A stretch of 64,000 bases of DNA from Tetragonia tetragonoides (GCA_038025085.1 CM076154.1:21524501-21588500); one strand, 5' to 3'. Shown: positions 1 through 12,566, counted from the first letter of the stretch. Numbers and translations: made by a program. The notes: generated by a model from the letters alone, not told the origin.

Positions 1-235
1 GCGGGAAACAAGGTTCAGAAATTTGGGGCCAAAATTGAAATCTTGTGAAAGAGCAAGACTAATGTGAGAGTGAGAACAAGACTACTAGGGACCTTGCTAC
101 CCATACACTAGGTGTATATGTACACTGATTTTTTTTAATGACCTGGCAGCATGTAATTGGTTGTGGTTAGGCCTGGCAATGGGTCGGATTCGGGTAGGGT
201 GAAGCATCACCCGCATCCATCCATTCAAGTAGGTA
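1..235. other. Unassigned left edge next to a broken LINE
   Basis: The LINE coding similarity stops abruptly near 235. The sequence beyond it (GGCCTGGCAATGGGTCGGATTCGGGT around 172-198) looks like the terminal part of a hAT-type small element. I cannot see both ends, a TSD or coding sequence, so the class is only a guess. Confidence 0.3.
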
Positions 236-1254
236 GGAATTGCTTGGGCAACTGCCTTTATGAGAATTTCTCTACCTGCAAATGACAAAACTTGATGTTT
301 TCACCCTTGGAGTTTCTTCCACACTCTTTCTCGTAATGGCACAAAGACCTGGGCTCGTGAACTCCCCACATGCATAGGCATACCTAAATACTTAGACAAA
401 CCCTCGACCTCCTTCACCCCCAAGCTCTCCACAATATCGACATGAGTTTGCAATTCTACATTAGCACTAAAAATGATTTCTGACTTTTTAAAGTTCAGCT
501 TTTGCCGCGAGGACTCCTCGTAACTCTACAAGACTCTTTTAATAGCCCCAACATCTCTATCATCAGCTCTCCAGAAAATAATGATATCATCCACAAATGA
601 TAAATGTGAAATTTCAAGGGCTCCTCGACTAACTCCTACACCTTGCATCTCTTTCCTGCCAGCCTCCAATTCTAAAAGACTCGTAAAAGCTTCTGCACAC
701 ATGATAAATAAATAAGGGGACAAGGGGTCGTCTTGTCTTAAGCCACGCTGCGGTGTAAAAGAGTCAGTAGGATTCCCATTAACAAGCACAGACATAGACG
801 TAGTAGACATACACATCATAATCATCTGCACCCAACGTTGGCAAAAACCCTCATCTTTTCCATTATCTTCTCAAGAAAAACCCATTCGAACCTATCATAG
901 GCCTTACTCATATCTAACTTAACCGGTATGACCCCTTTCCTCCCCGAACACACACTACTCATATAATGAAAAGTTTCAAAAGCAACAAGAGTAATTTCCG
1001 TTATTAATCTTCCCGGAGCAAAAGCACTCTGGGTTGGAGAAATAATGGACTGGAGGACGGACTTAGATCTATTTGCAAGAACCTTGGAAGCTAGCTTGTA
1101 AATCACATTACACAGACTAATAGGCCGAAACTCAGTCATTTTTGTGGGTTTATTTACTTTGGGAATCAGGACAACATTAGTAACATTGACGGGGGAGCAC
1201 TCACAGACACCATATAGGATAGAAATCACATAGTCAGAAACATCAGTCCCAATA
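236..1254 (-). pseudogene. LINE reverse transcriptase, distal part (broken)
   Basis: This is the C-terminal half of a plant L1-type LINE ORF2, read right to left. It continues the RT fingers seen on the other side of the CACTA insertion. Visible blocks are FRPISLCNVIYK (RT), KLDMSKAYDR (catalytic Asp region), GLRQDDPLSPYLF, and the active-site box FVDD at about 588-602, where most relatives have YADD. Downstream, KYLGMP and AGREILIKAVAQAIPTY are typical of the post-RT linker. The reading frame shifts near 825 and is disordered between 290 and 525. Similarity ends at about 235, so the C-terminal zf-RVT region and poly(A) tail are missing. It is a non-functional fossil; the family assignment is strong. 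Confidence 0.88.
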
Positions 1255-2446
1255 CACTACAAAAAATCGGCCCTTTTGCCACTGATTATTGCGACCGAAT
1301 GACCATCAGAAGCTAATTTCGCACAAGGAAAGGGTTGGGAGGCGGAGATAGCTGAAAACCTTTTATTTTTGCTTTGACTTTTGTGGGCTGATATAAATAC
1401 TTTTTTTTCCTCACTCAAACCTAATCTCTAATTCACCTCTAACTCTCCGCCTCTTTCTTCATTCTCTCACTGCCTCTCTCTCTCTCCTGCATATGAGCTG
1501 AAAATGGGCAGCCTTAATGGTAGTTGTAATTTCTCCACAGTTGACACACATAAACATTTTCTCCATCTCTCTCTACTTTCCTCTCCCTTCATTCATCTCC
1601 TTTATCTCCTCTTCTCGTATAACTATAATTCTTCACCCCTAATGGACCATCCCACTGGCCTTGAAACAATGAGTTTAATTCTCTTCGTTAGTTAAGAAAT
1701 AGATCAAAAGCTAATGACGGCTGAAGAACCCTAGATCTACGACACATCGATGAAGAGGCTTCAGAAATCTAAATTTTCGGTGAAGGCTAACAAATTTTAG
1801 TTTTTCTTTTTTATCGATTTCAGTTTTGTTCTTAAATGTTTATTTATTCTTAATTTTCGTTCTTTCATTTTGTTGTGCTACTTTCTCCGTCAGGATGAAG
1901 GAAATGTAAAATTATATTTGTTTTATTTGGTAGATGTAAACAGATTTTAGTTTAGTTTGTGAGTTTTTTTTAAAGCTTTCCTTCAATAGTAGATCTAGAT
2001 TTTGGTATTATCAGTTGAAACTTTTGAAGTTTTATTGTAAATAGTTATAAGTGTGGAATTGTGATGTAATGGTACGTTGTTTGGGATCAATTAGTAAGAT
2101 TATTTCATTCGCTTGCTTCTCTTATCTTTTTGCTCAATCATATGTATTATGACTTGTGAGCCGTAGTTTCCTTATGGTAAAACAAACTAGATTAGCAACC
2201 TGAATTAGGCTGCTAATCTAGTTTTTTTTTTATATCTTCAAATTAAATTTGCTACCGACAATCGGTCACTGATTCGGTCGCTGTAATCTTTGCGACCGAT
2301 CCAATCGGTCGCTGGTGTTTTGCCACCAGTTTTTTGGCGTCTGACTTGAATCAGTAGCAGATCGGTCGCAGATCCTGATCTGCGACCGATTTTGAGGATT
2401 CTGCGACCGAATCCGTCGGTAGCAAATCGAGTGTTTTTTTGTAGTG
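1255..2446. mobile_element. Non-autonomous CACTA (EnSpm) element
   Basis: The element starts CACTACAAAAAA and ends TTTTTTTGTAGTG. It is flanked by the 3-bp duplication ATA (1252-1254 and 2447-2449). Both subterminal regions carry repeated GCGACCGA/TCGGTCGC motifs, dense in the last about 180 bp, as expected for CACTA transposase binding. No transposase is present. Inside, a TATA-like GATATAAATAC near 1390 is followed by a pyrimidine-rich leader and a 63-codon ORF at 1504, which may be a captured promoter and first exon of a host gene. Removing the element together with one TSD rejoins the LINE frame. Confidence 0.92.
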
Positions 2447-2449
2447 ATA

Positions 2450-3788
2450 ATATGCTAAAATTTCCGAAAAAAATTATCATTTATCCCATCGGGACCTGGT
2501 GCCATACTAGGATGCATTTGTTTAAGAGCAAAGGAAACCTCACCAGGATCAAAAGGTCTTGTCAGCTCCCGATTCATGGCCTCCATAATCTTTGGTTGAA
2601 CTCCTGCAAGTGCTATAACAAAAGAGTGAGGATTGTTAGTAGTAAACAAGGTCCTAGAGTAATCCAAGGTCACCTTAGCTATCTCATCTTCCCCCTCAAC
2701 CAAAACCCATCCTCCCGACAAATCTTGCTGATACTATTTTTCTTGCGCCTGACATTAGCTCTCATATGAAAGAACTTTGTATTCTTATCCCCTTCTTTGA
2801 GGACTAGATGTCTTGAGCGTTGTCGCCACATGATTTCTTCCTTATACAGTAACTCATCCAACCTTTGGCATACCTCCCTTCTTTCCTTCACTATAATAGC
2901 AGTTGGCGACAAGTTGTCACACAAACTCATTCGTGCACGTGTATCCTCAATCGCTCGACTAATGCTCCCCAACTCCTCCCGACTCCATTTCACTAGGTCC
3001 GCTGAGCATCTCCTAATTCTCGAAAGGACATTAGTAGCATTGTTTGTGTTCTCTCCCCGCTGCCACGAATCTCTGACCACCTTCTCACACTGCTCGGAAG
3101 TTACCCAATGATCCTCAAACCGAAAAGGTTTCCTATGCTTTTTTCGGCCTACAGCTCGTGTGTCCAGCAGTTTAATAGGTACATGATCCGACTTGTATCG
3201 GTCTAGATGTTTAACAATCAGCATAGGAAAGGCAGTGATCCAATCAATATTCGTTACCACACGATCAAGGCGTTCAAGTAAACTCTCTGAGTCCCCTGTC
3301 TTATTCCACCAGGTCCAAGATTTTCCTTCATAACCAATATCTTTAAGGCCGCAAAAGTCTAGAGCGCTCCAAAACTCCTCCATAACACGTTGTTCACGAG
3401 GAGGTCCACCTACCTTTTCCCCTTGGAATAAAATTTGGTTAAAGTCGCCTATGACCGCCCAAGGTAGGTCCGAATCATGCTTAATAGATCTCAGTAATTC
3501 CCACGAAAAATGTTTTTGAGCTGTCTCAGCCCAATCATAAAAACCAGTCAGTCGCCATTCGCCAACGCCAAACAGACCATCAACTATAATATCCATGTGA
3601 TGCAACGACATAACCAACAATGACACTTTCACATTCTCTTCCCATAACAAGCCTAGACCACCAGAACATCCCGCTGAGTCGACAAACAAGCCATCATAGC
3701 TACCAAGTCTCTCCTTCACATCATTCATTTCTTGTCCACTCAATTTAGTCTCCATCAAAAAAACAACAGTGGGCTTCTCCCTCCGTAG
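2450..3788 (-). pseudogene. LINE endonuclease and start of RT (broken)
   Basis: This is the apurinic-like endonuclease domain and RT entry of the same LINE, read from 3788 downward. Catalytic signatures are FLMETKL, IGDFNQI, LERLDRV and SDHVPI, covering the usual E, D/N, D and SDH motifs. They are followed by an arginine-rich linker and APGPDGI, the start of RT. There is a frameshift near 2700 and an in-frame TAG at the tryptophan position just before the CACTA insertion. The first part of the domain lies 26.8 kb away at 30581-30712, displaced by gypsy element A (TSD CGTAG at 3784-3788). Confidence 0.9.
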
Positions 3789-4112
3789 TGTAGACACCAA
3801 AAATTGTGTGTATAATAAGTCCCCGTAAAAACTCGATAATGAAAGGATTGGATTTTGCTCGAACTTGGGTTGCGAGAATAATTGCTTTGATGATTAGCCC
3901 ACTTCATTTGAATTAACTAGTGGAAGCCTTTTGTACAGGTGATCCAAACTAGTTGGACTCAATTCAATTGGAGTCCAAAAGTGAGAGATAGGCCTCTTTG
4001 AACCTAAGGGCCCAAAAGGGAACCCAAACCCATGAGTCAACCCTTGGTCAAACAAGGGAGATCAGTCAATCCCGCGTGGACCCCCTCGGAAGAGCCTCCC
4101 CCGCATGAAAAA

Positions 4113-4275
4113 CACGCCAGGCGCCTATACAGGCATGCCACTCCAGGTCCAAGCGGCTGTGCCGCTAGGCCAAGCGGTTTGACCGCTTGCCTTACGGCTA
4201 AGTCACTTGCCAAGTGGCTTGACCGCTTGTCCTGCCGGTTTGGCCGCTTGGCCTAGCGGTATGGCCGCCTGGACC
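4113..4275 (+). promoter_or_regulatory. GC-rich AGCGG/CCGCT module, A 5' LTR
   Basis: I count three AGCGG and four CCGCT, mostly in the family form CAAGCGG and CCGCTTG. The block begins with CCAGGCGCCTATACA (4117-4131), which recurs exactly upstream of A's antisense DUF7745-like gene. It lies about 75 bp before the LTR TATA box. Role inferred from position only. Confidence 0.6.
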
Positions 4276-4344
4276 TTTTCTCGTGGACGGAAAATATGAG
4301 GCCCATTCGATTCCTGTGCCAAACCCTGGCAGCTCCCCCTCTTC

Positions 4345-4351
4345 TATATAA
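4345..4351 (+). promoter_or_regulatory. TATA box of element A LTR
   Basis: TATATAA within CTTCTATATAAACAAACC, the same in the 3' LTR, followed by a pyrimidine-rich leader. It is the likely core promoter for the genomic RNA. Confidence 0.7.
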
Positions 4352-5338
4352 ACAAACCTTAGGGTTCAGTTGAGGAGGTTGGCAGTTTCTCTCTCAAGCT
4401 TGGACATTCTCTCTCTCTCTCTCTCTCTCTCTCATATTAAACCCTAAATTCTGATTCTACTTCTTCTTTAAGGTTAGCCCTAGCACCACAAAATAAACCT
4501 TCACACTTCATCAAGAGCATGAATTCAAGCAACATAACCCAATAAGTTCGTTGTGAGCATCCAGGTACTCCAACCTGAGGGTTTTCAATAATATTTATAT
4601 TGCTTGTTATTACTGACGTTTTTGGTTTATGTGATATGTACATGCATGACGCGTTTTGAGCAAAAGGGCTCGTATTAAGCCCAATTAATGGATGAATGAC
4701 TGCTTTTTATTTTGTTATTTATTGCTTTTCTAATGAATGAATCATGCTTCGTTTGTGGATTGGTTGATAAATTATGTGTTTGTCCTCTAAATTGCAGGTT
4801 TTAGCATATTTATCGTTTTTAGCAATAAAAGCATGTAATTTATAAAGTTGTTAAAAGTGGTCGCAATAATAATTCTCGTTCAACCAGCTAGTTAAAACTA
4901 GGAAGTGGGACAAATTGAACCTTGTTTGGAACCGTAGCATTAATAATTTTTATATTGAATCGATTAGTAAAGGTCGTTGTTGTTAACGAGCGAGTTGGGT
5001 GCCTAACACCTTCCTAGCTCGTACCTATGCCCCCGAACTCATTTATGAAGTCAATTTTCCCAATAGGGATTGGGGTGCACAGGAGTTGAGTTCACGTCTT
5101 TCTAGACTATCGACTTGATTTCCAAAGTTTCCAAATTACCTTAAAATTTGGTGGCGACTTCTGAAAATCTTAATCATGTCTTTCGTACATAAATCTCTAC
5201 GTGCATACACATTAAAAGATTCACAAAATTCGAACACCCAACGCGCTCTCCCAGGATGTCCGGAAACACCCGATCCCCAAAAGGAGGGTCGAGGGAAGAC
5301 ACGCGGAAAAGAGGGGAGAAAAATACGGCAGCCTACAC

Positions 5339-5357
5339 TGGCGACTTCACTGGGGAC
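5339..5357 (+). other. Primer binding site of element A
   Basis: TGGCGACTTCACTGGGGAC lies one base after the LTR end. The same block follows the LTR of the second family at 46878. I have not matched it to a specific tRNA. Confidence 0.7.
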
Positions 5358-5437
5358 ATGGTTAGGAGGGTGTAACTTAAAAATCGGTTCATTATAATTA
5401 TTTTTGCTTGGTTCACTACCTTGAGTGTTCTTGTTAC

Positions 5438-5638
<201 letters not shown>

Positions 5639-5639
5639 G

Positions 5640-6247
5640 TGATTGTCATTCATCTATTAATTTGCATTCATGTGCATGCGCTTGCGCGACTTTTGAGCTT
5701 GTTTTTACAAGTTCAAACCAGTTTTTAGCCAATGGAGTGTGATGAAGTGCCTTGATGAGAATCCACTCGATTCTTCTTTGCCAAGAAACATGGATCCCCC
5801 CACCTCATGTACCTTCCTACGCATTCGTCCACTCGACGAGTAGGATAGCTAGAATGCCTCACATTGTCGCGCATCCCACGGATTGTAGTACATTCTTGAA
5901 ACTCAGTCCCATGTCCATGCTAGATTTGCATGAACTAGAACCAATGTTTTAGGTTGAAACTCAGTCCCATGTCCATGCTAGATTTGCATAATCATGTCAT
6001 ATTGCGTTGTTGTGCTATTTGCCCATATGTGAACGCAATCTTTGCGTAGTCTTTTTGGTCGTCATATAATATTAGGTTAGACCCCAATTAGGATCTTTTC
6101 CTTTTTTGAGTCTAGATTTTTGTCTTAAGATCGAGTATAGAATCTTTATTTTTAGGAAATAATATCCCTGAATGTTCTATATGATGCTCGTTATCTTAGG
6201 AAAAATTTGGTTGCTATATTCTTTCCTCTTATTTAGGTAGTGAGTCT
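5640..6247. other. Element A leader, no gene recognised
   Basis: This stretch lies between the ATT tract and the 69-bp array. It holds one local duplication of about 40 bp (AACTCAGTCCCATGTCC at about 5901 and again at about 5960). No gag similarity is visible in any frame. Confidence 0.6.
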
Positions 6248-6258
6248 AGGTCAAAAGA

Positions 6259-6785
6259 TCTCGATAATATCTCTCCCCTTTCCTTTCAGTCAAGAGTATA
6301 ATATCTTTTACTTTATCCCATATTGACTCGAGATAAAATCTCTCCCCTCCCCTTTAAGTCAATAGTATAATATCTTTTGCTTTATCCCATATTGAGTCGA
6401 GATAATATCTCTCCCCTCCCCTTTTAGTCAAGAGTATAATATCTTTTTCTTTATCCCATATTGAGTCGAGATAATATCTCTCCCTTCCCCTTTTAGTCAA
6501 GAGTATAATATCTTTTACTTTATCCCATGTTGAGTCGAGATAATATCTCCCCCCTCCCCTTTTAGTCAAGTGTATAATATCTTTTGCTTTATCCCATATT
6601 GAGTCGAGATAACATCTCTCTCCTCCCTTTTTAGTCAAGAGTATAATATCTTTTGCTTTATCCCATATTGAGTCGAGATAACATCTCTCCCCTTTCCTTT
6701 TAGTCAAGAGTATAATATCTTTTGCTTTATCCCATATTGAGTCGAGATAATATCTCTCCCCTTTCTTTTTAGTCAAGAGTACTAG
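6259..6785. repeat. 69-bp tandem array (about 7.5 units)
   Basis: The phrase GAGTCGAGATAATATCTCTC recurs with a spacing of exactly 69 bp at six successive steps (from about 6328 to 6742). Because 69 is 23 codons, the minus strand stays open for 140 codons, but that is a consequence of the repeat. A 17-bp inverted repeat flanks the array (AGGTCAAAAGATCTCGA at 6248-6264 and its reverse complement at 6813-6829). It lies where gag is expected. Confidence 0.93.
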
Positions 6786-7044
6786 TATATCTTTTGTCTT
6801 TCTTTTCCCGTGTCGAGATCTTTTGACCTAAACCCATTACTTAGTCCCCAAGGGTAACTATGTTGATAGAATATTCTAGATAGAAACTTCCCATCTTTGT
6901 TTTAAAACTTGTCTTTTGTGGAACTTGTTAGTCTTTCCTTTTTCTAAATCTTATCCGCTGTCCAGGATTGGGAAGAAAACAATCGGTCCGAAAAGTTGAA
7001 AACGTGATCATAGTAATCAACGTCCGAGTGGTCCACCCAATTCT

Positions 7045-10000
7045 ATGTCTAATTCTGTTTGCAAGTCTAAAGATGTTAAAGCCAATAGTAATGGCTCAGT
7101 TGATGTTCCAGTTCCCTCTATCAATGAAATGATTACTGATTCTGCTTACTTCTTGGATTACTTAGTAGCTAATAATTCAAAAGATGAACAAGAATTGCCC
7201 AAAGAAGTAACTAAAGCACTATTAGAGCATGAACAAAAGACTTCAATTGTGGAAGAAATAGAATTAATCAATCTTGCAAACGATCAAGAGCCGCGCCAGG
7301 TGCGCATTGGCTTATTGTTAACTCCCAAAGAGCGAGAAAGCTTTATAAATCTCTTAAAAGAATACATAGACGTTTTCGCTTGGTCCTACAAAGTTATGCC
7401 GGGAATAAGTCACGAGATAGCACAGCATACAATACCGCTCAATCCGGATTCAAAACCGGTAAAGCAAAAACTTCGGAGAATGAAGCCTGAGAGGACACTG
7501 AAAATCAAAGAAGAGGTGCACAAACAGCTCGTCGCAGGTTTTATTAGAGTTGCTCAATATCCAGAATGGGTTGCAAACATAGTGCCCGTTCCAAAAAGGA
7601 TGGCAAAGTAAGAATATGCGTTGACTTTAGAGATCTAAACAAGGCAAGTCCAAAGGACGACTTTCCCTTACCACATATAGACGTACTGGTGGGTAATACC
7701 GCAGGACATGCCCTCTTATCATTCATGGATGGCTATGCAGGGTATAACCTAATACAAATGGCCGAAGAATATATGGAGAAACCAATTTTCATTACCCAAT
7801 GGGGGACATATTGCTACACCGTCATGCCTTTCGGGTTAAAGAACGCAGGAGCGACATACCAAAGAATCGCAACTTCCCTTCTACATGACATTATGCACAA
7901 GGAAGCCGAGGTGTACATGGATGATATGATCATCAAATCCAAGGAGAGAAAAGGGCATATACCCTCTCTAAAGAAATTCTTTGACAGGCTTCGGAACTAC
8001 AATATGAGATTGAATCCTCAAAAGTGCGCATTTGGAGTAACTTCGGGCAAGCTCTTAGGATTCGTCATAAGCACAAGAGGCATCGAAATTGATCCTACCA
8101 AAATCAAAGCTATAAGGGACATGCCATCTCCCAAAAATGAAAAGGAGATAAGAGATTCCTAGGATGAATCCAATATATAAGTCGATTCATATCCAAGTTG
8201 ACTATTACCTGCGAGCCCATCTTCAAAAAGCTCCAAAGGACACTAAATCTACCTGGGATGATCAATGCCAACAAGCCTTTGACAAGATTAAGGAATATAT
8301 AGCTAATCCACCCGTATTGGTTCCGCCAATTCCGGGAGAACCACTTATGCTATACCTAACAGTCACAGAATCCGCCATGGGTGCTATGTTGGCCCAAAAG
8401 GCGGAGAATGATGAAAAGGCAATATACTTCCTTAGTAAGAAATTCCTAGAATACGAAACACGCTACTCCACACTAGAGAAAACGTGTCTTGCATTGGTCA
8501 CTACAACAAAGAAACTTCGACACTACATGCTACAACATTCCATCCATATAACGTCGATGATGAATCCATTAAAGTACTTGTTCGAAAAACCCACTCTTAG
8601 TGGAAGAATAGCAAGATGGACTGTCATGCTTTCAAAATTCGATCTAACTTTTGAACACCAAAAGGCGATCAAAAGACATGCCAATTCTGAACATCTCGCT
8701 GAAAACCCTGTCACTAGTGAAGATGCTACACATGACTTTCCTGATGAAGGAATAATGAGTGTCGATGAGAACACTTGGCAATTATACTTTGACGGAGCAT
8801 CAAACCAAAAAGGTTATGGCATAGTAGTATTATTAGTCAGCCCCGAAGACGCACATACTCCCATAGCCGTCAAATTAGACCATGAGGTAACCAACAATGG
8901 CGCCGAATATGAAGCATGCATCATCGGTTTAGAAGTGACAATAGAGATACAAATTAAGGATCTAAAGGTATATGGAGATTCAACTCTCATTATAAACCAA
9001 GTCTCTAAAAAGTGGAAAGTGAAAAGCGAATCCCTGGCACCTCACAATATCTTGAAAAGATACCCACATATTTCACTTATGTCCGTTTCACATACCTTCC
9101 TAGAGATGACAACCAGTTCGCGGATGCCTTAGCAAAAATGGCTTCTATGATAAACATTCCAGATGATGTAATCTGCATGTCCATTCACATTCAAAGCGCA
9201 CTGAGCCCGCCTTTTGTAATGCACTTGAAGTATGCCTCAACGAGGAAGAAGAGCAGGAATGGTTTACCGACATTCTCAATCTACTCGCCAAAGGCGATTA
9301 CCCTCCACAATCCACACCTAGGGCACATAGAGCTTTAAGAAGACTAGCCGCACAATACATACATGTGCAAGACAAACTTTATAAAAAGACACCACAAGGA
9401 TTAAATCTTCTGTTCTTAAAGGAACGCGAGGTCATCAAAGTCATGAACGATATACATAATGGCGTATGTGGTCCCCATATGAATGGACTCACCTTGGTCA
9501 AGAAAATCCTAAGGCAAGAATACTATTGGACTACGATGGAAAATGATTGCATCGAATACGTGAGAAAGTGCAAACGCTGCCAATTCCATGCTAATTTACA
9601 ACATAAACCTCCTACTCCTCTACATACATTCACTTCACCATGGCCGTTCACTGCATGGGGTATTGACATCATTGGAAAAATCACCCTACAGGAAACGCAG
9701 ACCATGAATACATACTAATCGCAATAGACTACTTTACCAAATGGGTTAAAGCTCATTCGTACGCAAGAATAGCGTCCAAACACGTGGCAAAGTTCATACA
9801 TGACAACGTCATTACCAGATATGGAGTACCCCACGAAATCATAAGTGATCACGGGTCCCAATTCAAAAAGGATGTCGCCGAGCTTTTCACTAAGTTTAAA
9901 ATTCTACATCGACAGTCTTCACCTTACAGATCGCAAACGAATGGAGCTGTAGAATTCGCAAACAAGAACGTGAAATAAATGATAGCTAAGATGACGGAAA

Positions 10001-10503
10001 ACTACGAGGATTGGCCCGACAAGCTACAATTCGCCTTGTGGGGATATAGAACCACTATTCGATCTTCAACAGGAGAAACACCTTATTCTTTAGTATACGG
10101 AATGGAGGCGGTACTCCCAGTCGAGGTAGAAATCCCCTCTCTAAGGATAGCTTTGGAAACCGAATTACCCGAAGTAGATTGGGTCCAGGCCCGATATGAC
10201 GAATTGATCTTTCTAGATGAAAGACGACTAAATACTCTACATTATGGTCATGTCTACCAAGCAAGGATGGCGAGGCATTTTGACCAACGGTTCAAGGCTA
10301 GAGGACTAAAAGAAGGGGACTTAGTCCTAAAAGAGGTGAGACCAATTGTAGTCGACCCTTGGGAAAAGTTCAAGCCTAATTGGGCCGGCCCATACATTAT
10401 CAAGACGATATTATCCAGTGGAGCGGTAAAACTAATGGATTTAGACGGCAACAAGTTCACCCAACTCACAAATATAGACCAACTAAAGCGATTCTATGCA
10501 TAA
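7045..10503 (+). pseudogene. pol: Gypsy pol of element A (RT, two RNase H, INT)
   Basis: Reverse transcriptase, RNase H and integrase of a Tat-lineage element. In order: a linker ending DVFAWSYKVMPG; RT with VDFRDLNKASPKDD, MPFGLKNAGATYQR and the active site YMDD (about 7915); gypsy RNase H (about 8260-8720); a second RNase H starting WQLYFDGASN (about 8775); an integrase zinc region with CKRCQFH (about 9570); a core with WGIDIIG, ISDHGSQF and VEFANK supplying D, D and E; and a C-terminal GDLVLKEVR. Frame breaks occur near 7600, 8155-8240, 9050-9340 and 9700, with an in-frame TGA near 8163 (CGA to TGA in context) and a TAA at 9976. Protease is absent. It cannot make a working polyprotein. Confidence 0.93.
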
Positions 10504-10920
10504 ATGTTAAATCTTTGAGAGAGCCCATTAAGGCACCAAATCCAAGTCAAAATCGGTCAACTCTTCCACATGGGACCCACGACCAAAAAAAAACGAGATT
10601 TGGTTTTACGAACTACATTAGCCTGATTCCGCATGGATATGTAGGTAACCCATATAACTTGGGCCCGACCACTTTAACAAAATAAATCTCTAAAGGGAGT
10701 TTTGATCCATTCGATTAATGCAAAAATAAGCAAGTCTTTCATTAATATGGCTAAAGTCCATTACACGCTCTAATAAAAAGAGAAGTGCGAAAAAAAAATA
10801 CAAATAATAAAAAAATAAAAGGGCAATTCTAAGCTACATCTACTTGGGCATGCAAACCCGTTATTTGAATTATACTACTAAGCAAAAAAGGACAAGACTT
10901 GCTAGACAATTAGAGGTGGA
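10504..10920. other. Convergent spacer between pol and antisense gene
   Basis: This separates the end of pol (+) from the end of the antisense DUF7745-like gene (-). It is A-rich with no ORF of note. The matching spacer in element B is 60470-60719. Confidence 0.6.
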
Positions 10921-12473
10921 CTACTCCTCCTTGTCTTTGACTTCGGACTCTTGGATGAGTTCTCTAGGCTCATCATGTTCCATTCATTCTTTTGGAGCCC
11001 ATCTTTCCCTACCATAGCTAGAAGAGGCCTTGTGATCATTGGGCCTACTTGAAGTTACTTGCTTGGCCGAGTAGGCCGGATTCTTCCTTTTCTTGGATTG
11101 GGCCTTTACCTTTTCCCTTACCCATAGTTTGGGGCTTGGAAGGTTTAGCGGGCCTATCAATTGGAGTTATCCTTATACCGTTTGGCTCATCATATTTGCG
11201 GGCCTTGAATAACTCCTTTTCTTCCTCTAGGAGCCTTTGGTTGACTTGATGGTCACCGCTCCAAATCCACTCTTCGTAAAAGCTAGACAACCCGTTTGAA
11301 TGCGGGTATACTGGCTTAGTCCACACTTGGTCACAATTCCATTGTCGTTCCCTATTAGACACCAAGGAGGATGTTAAGAGCCTTTGGCAAGGACGTTCAC
11401 AGCTTACGTTCGGGATCCTTTGCCTTAAGCCATATTGGCGGAGGAGGCGATTCGACAGGAAGAACGTCAAAGTATACAAATCAATAATCCTCGTAAAGGG
11501 CACATTCTCACTACATCCTACGATCTTGGTGGTACGCCACCACGGGATGAACCAAGTCGGTTGGATATTGGTATAGAAGTATGCTATCCACTCCTCTCGA
11601 GAGGATTCGGAGAACTTTCGACGCCTCGCCGGAAATTTTTTATGGGAGGAACTTCCTAGTGTCTATTGAGGCCTCAAGCAAGTGGAGCCTCTCTTGAAAC
11701 CATATCAATATAACAACAACAAAAGAAAAAATTCAAGTCAATACAAGATAAGAATTTCACCAAAATAATGTTAAATCCACGAAGATTAAGGCCTTATCAC
11801 AATACTTACATGAAGGAGTGAAGAGCTCCCGGTGAAGGACTCTTGAGGATTGCTCTTGAGCCTATCTAAAGCAAGGATTGTCTCTCCCACGACCAAGTGC
11901 ATAGGAGAGCTATCCCATTGAATTTGCTCGGTCACCCTAAGAAGACAAGCTTTGCCCCTATTGATGGTAAGCTTCTTTTCGGATGGAATAAGAGCGTCTT
12001 CATTACCACCAACAAACAATTAACGATGGAGGAGGCTAAAATACCAAGGCACGTTTCTTGTACCTCATATCCATCGCACCCTGGGCCTTGGAGGTGAAAA
12101 AAGCTACAAGCATGTCAAGATCAACATCCTCACCGTGAAGTACTTGACCCGCTTGACGGGGAGACAACCCAAGGTACCTTTGAAAATCACCCACAAAAGC
12201 ATTCCCCAAGTAAGGAACGACGGGAAGGCTTTCGGTTGGAAAGGCAATTATATCGGAGAATTCCTCCACCAAAGGGCACATCTCATGAGCACCGAAGCCG
12301 AAGACATAGAATTTTGGGTCACAAAACTCAATGGAAGCAGGAAGGAAATCCCACAAAATCTTGACTTGTTTAAGGTGAAAGAAGACATTGAGGTGGAAAG
12401 GAGTGAGCTTTAACCTCTCCTCTACAGTCATAGAAGCCAGCCAAGCATCAAAAACATCATCAAAGTTCACCAT
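10921..12473 (-). pseudogene. Antisense DUF7745-like ORF of element A (two exons)
   Basis: The gene is read right to left. Exon 1 runs 12473-11810 and begins with the ATG before NFDDVFDAWLASMT. It includes PFHLNVFFHLKQVKILWDFL, a conserved stretch shared with the plus-strand gene at 58957. A GTAAGT donor follows at 11809-11804. Exon 2 is about 11702-10921 and ends in a Lys/Pro/Glu-rich tail; the AG expected just before ATATGG reads TG here, so the acceptor may be lost. Frameshifts occur near 12060 and 11500. I recall this protein type as DUF7745, found in plant retroelements; its function is unknown. A TATA box lies about 90 bp upstream. It points toward pol and away from the PMD gene promoter. 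Confidence 0.75.
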
Positions 12474-12558
12474 TGTTAAGATTAAGGATTTTCTCTCAAG
12501 GAATTCTCTCTCTAAGGGCTCAAAGCAAGTGGTGAGAAGAGAAGAGCAATAAACCCAA

Positions 12559-12566
12559 CTATATAG
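12559..12566 (-). promoter_or_regulatory. TATA box of antisense DUF7745-like gene (A)
   Basis: CTATATAG lies about 90 bp upstream of the ATG at 12473, in the same position as the TATATAA at 58851 in element B. It suggests the ORF has its own promoter. Confidence 0.6.

Larger units (their letters stand above)
3789..5337 (+). repeat. 5' LTR of element A
   Basis: This 1549-bp LTR starts TGTAGACACC and ends GCAGCCTACA. It matches 29033-30575 along its length. It contains a GC-rich AGCGG/CCGCT block, a TATA box (TATATAA, 4345-4351) and a (CT)n leader near 4411-4433. The start is fixed by the TSD and the end by the following PBS-like sequence. Confidence 0.93.

Noticed and set aside
4032..4256. 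ORF with Ala/Arg/Leu-rich protein over the LTR GC-rich block (and the minus-strand ORF at 12627-12863)
   Set aside because: The open frames come from GC richness; composition follows the repeated AGCGG/CCGCT words and the frames are not conserved between LTR copies.
6354..6776. A 140-codon minus-strand ORF with a repeated peptide (LTKRGGERYYLDSIWDKAKD), possibly a repeat protein
   Set aside because: The 69-bp repeat has a period divisible by three, so an open frame is expected by construction. No start context, promoter or homologous protein is seen.
6259..6785. CRISPR-like array
   Set aside because: Units are contiguous at 69 bp without unique spacers, in plant retrotransposon DNA.
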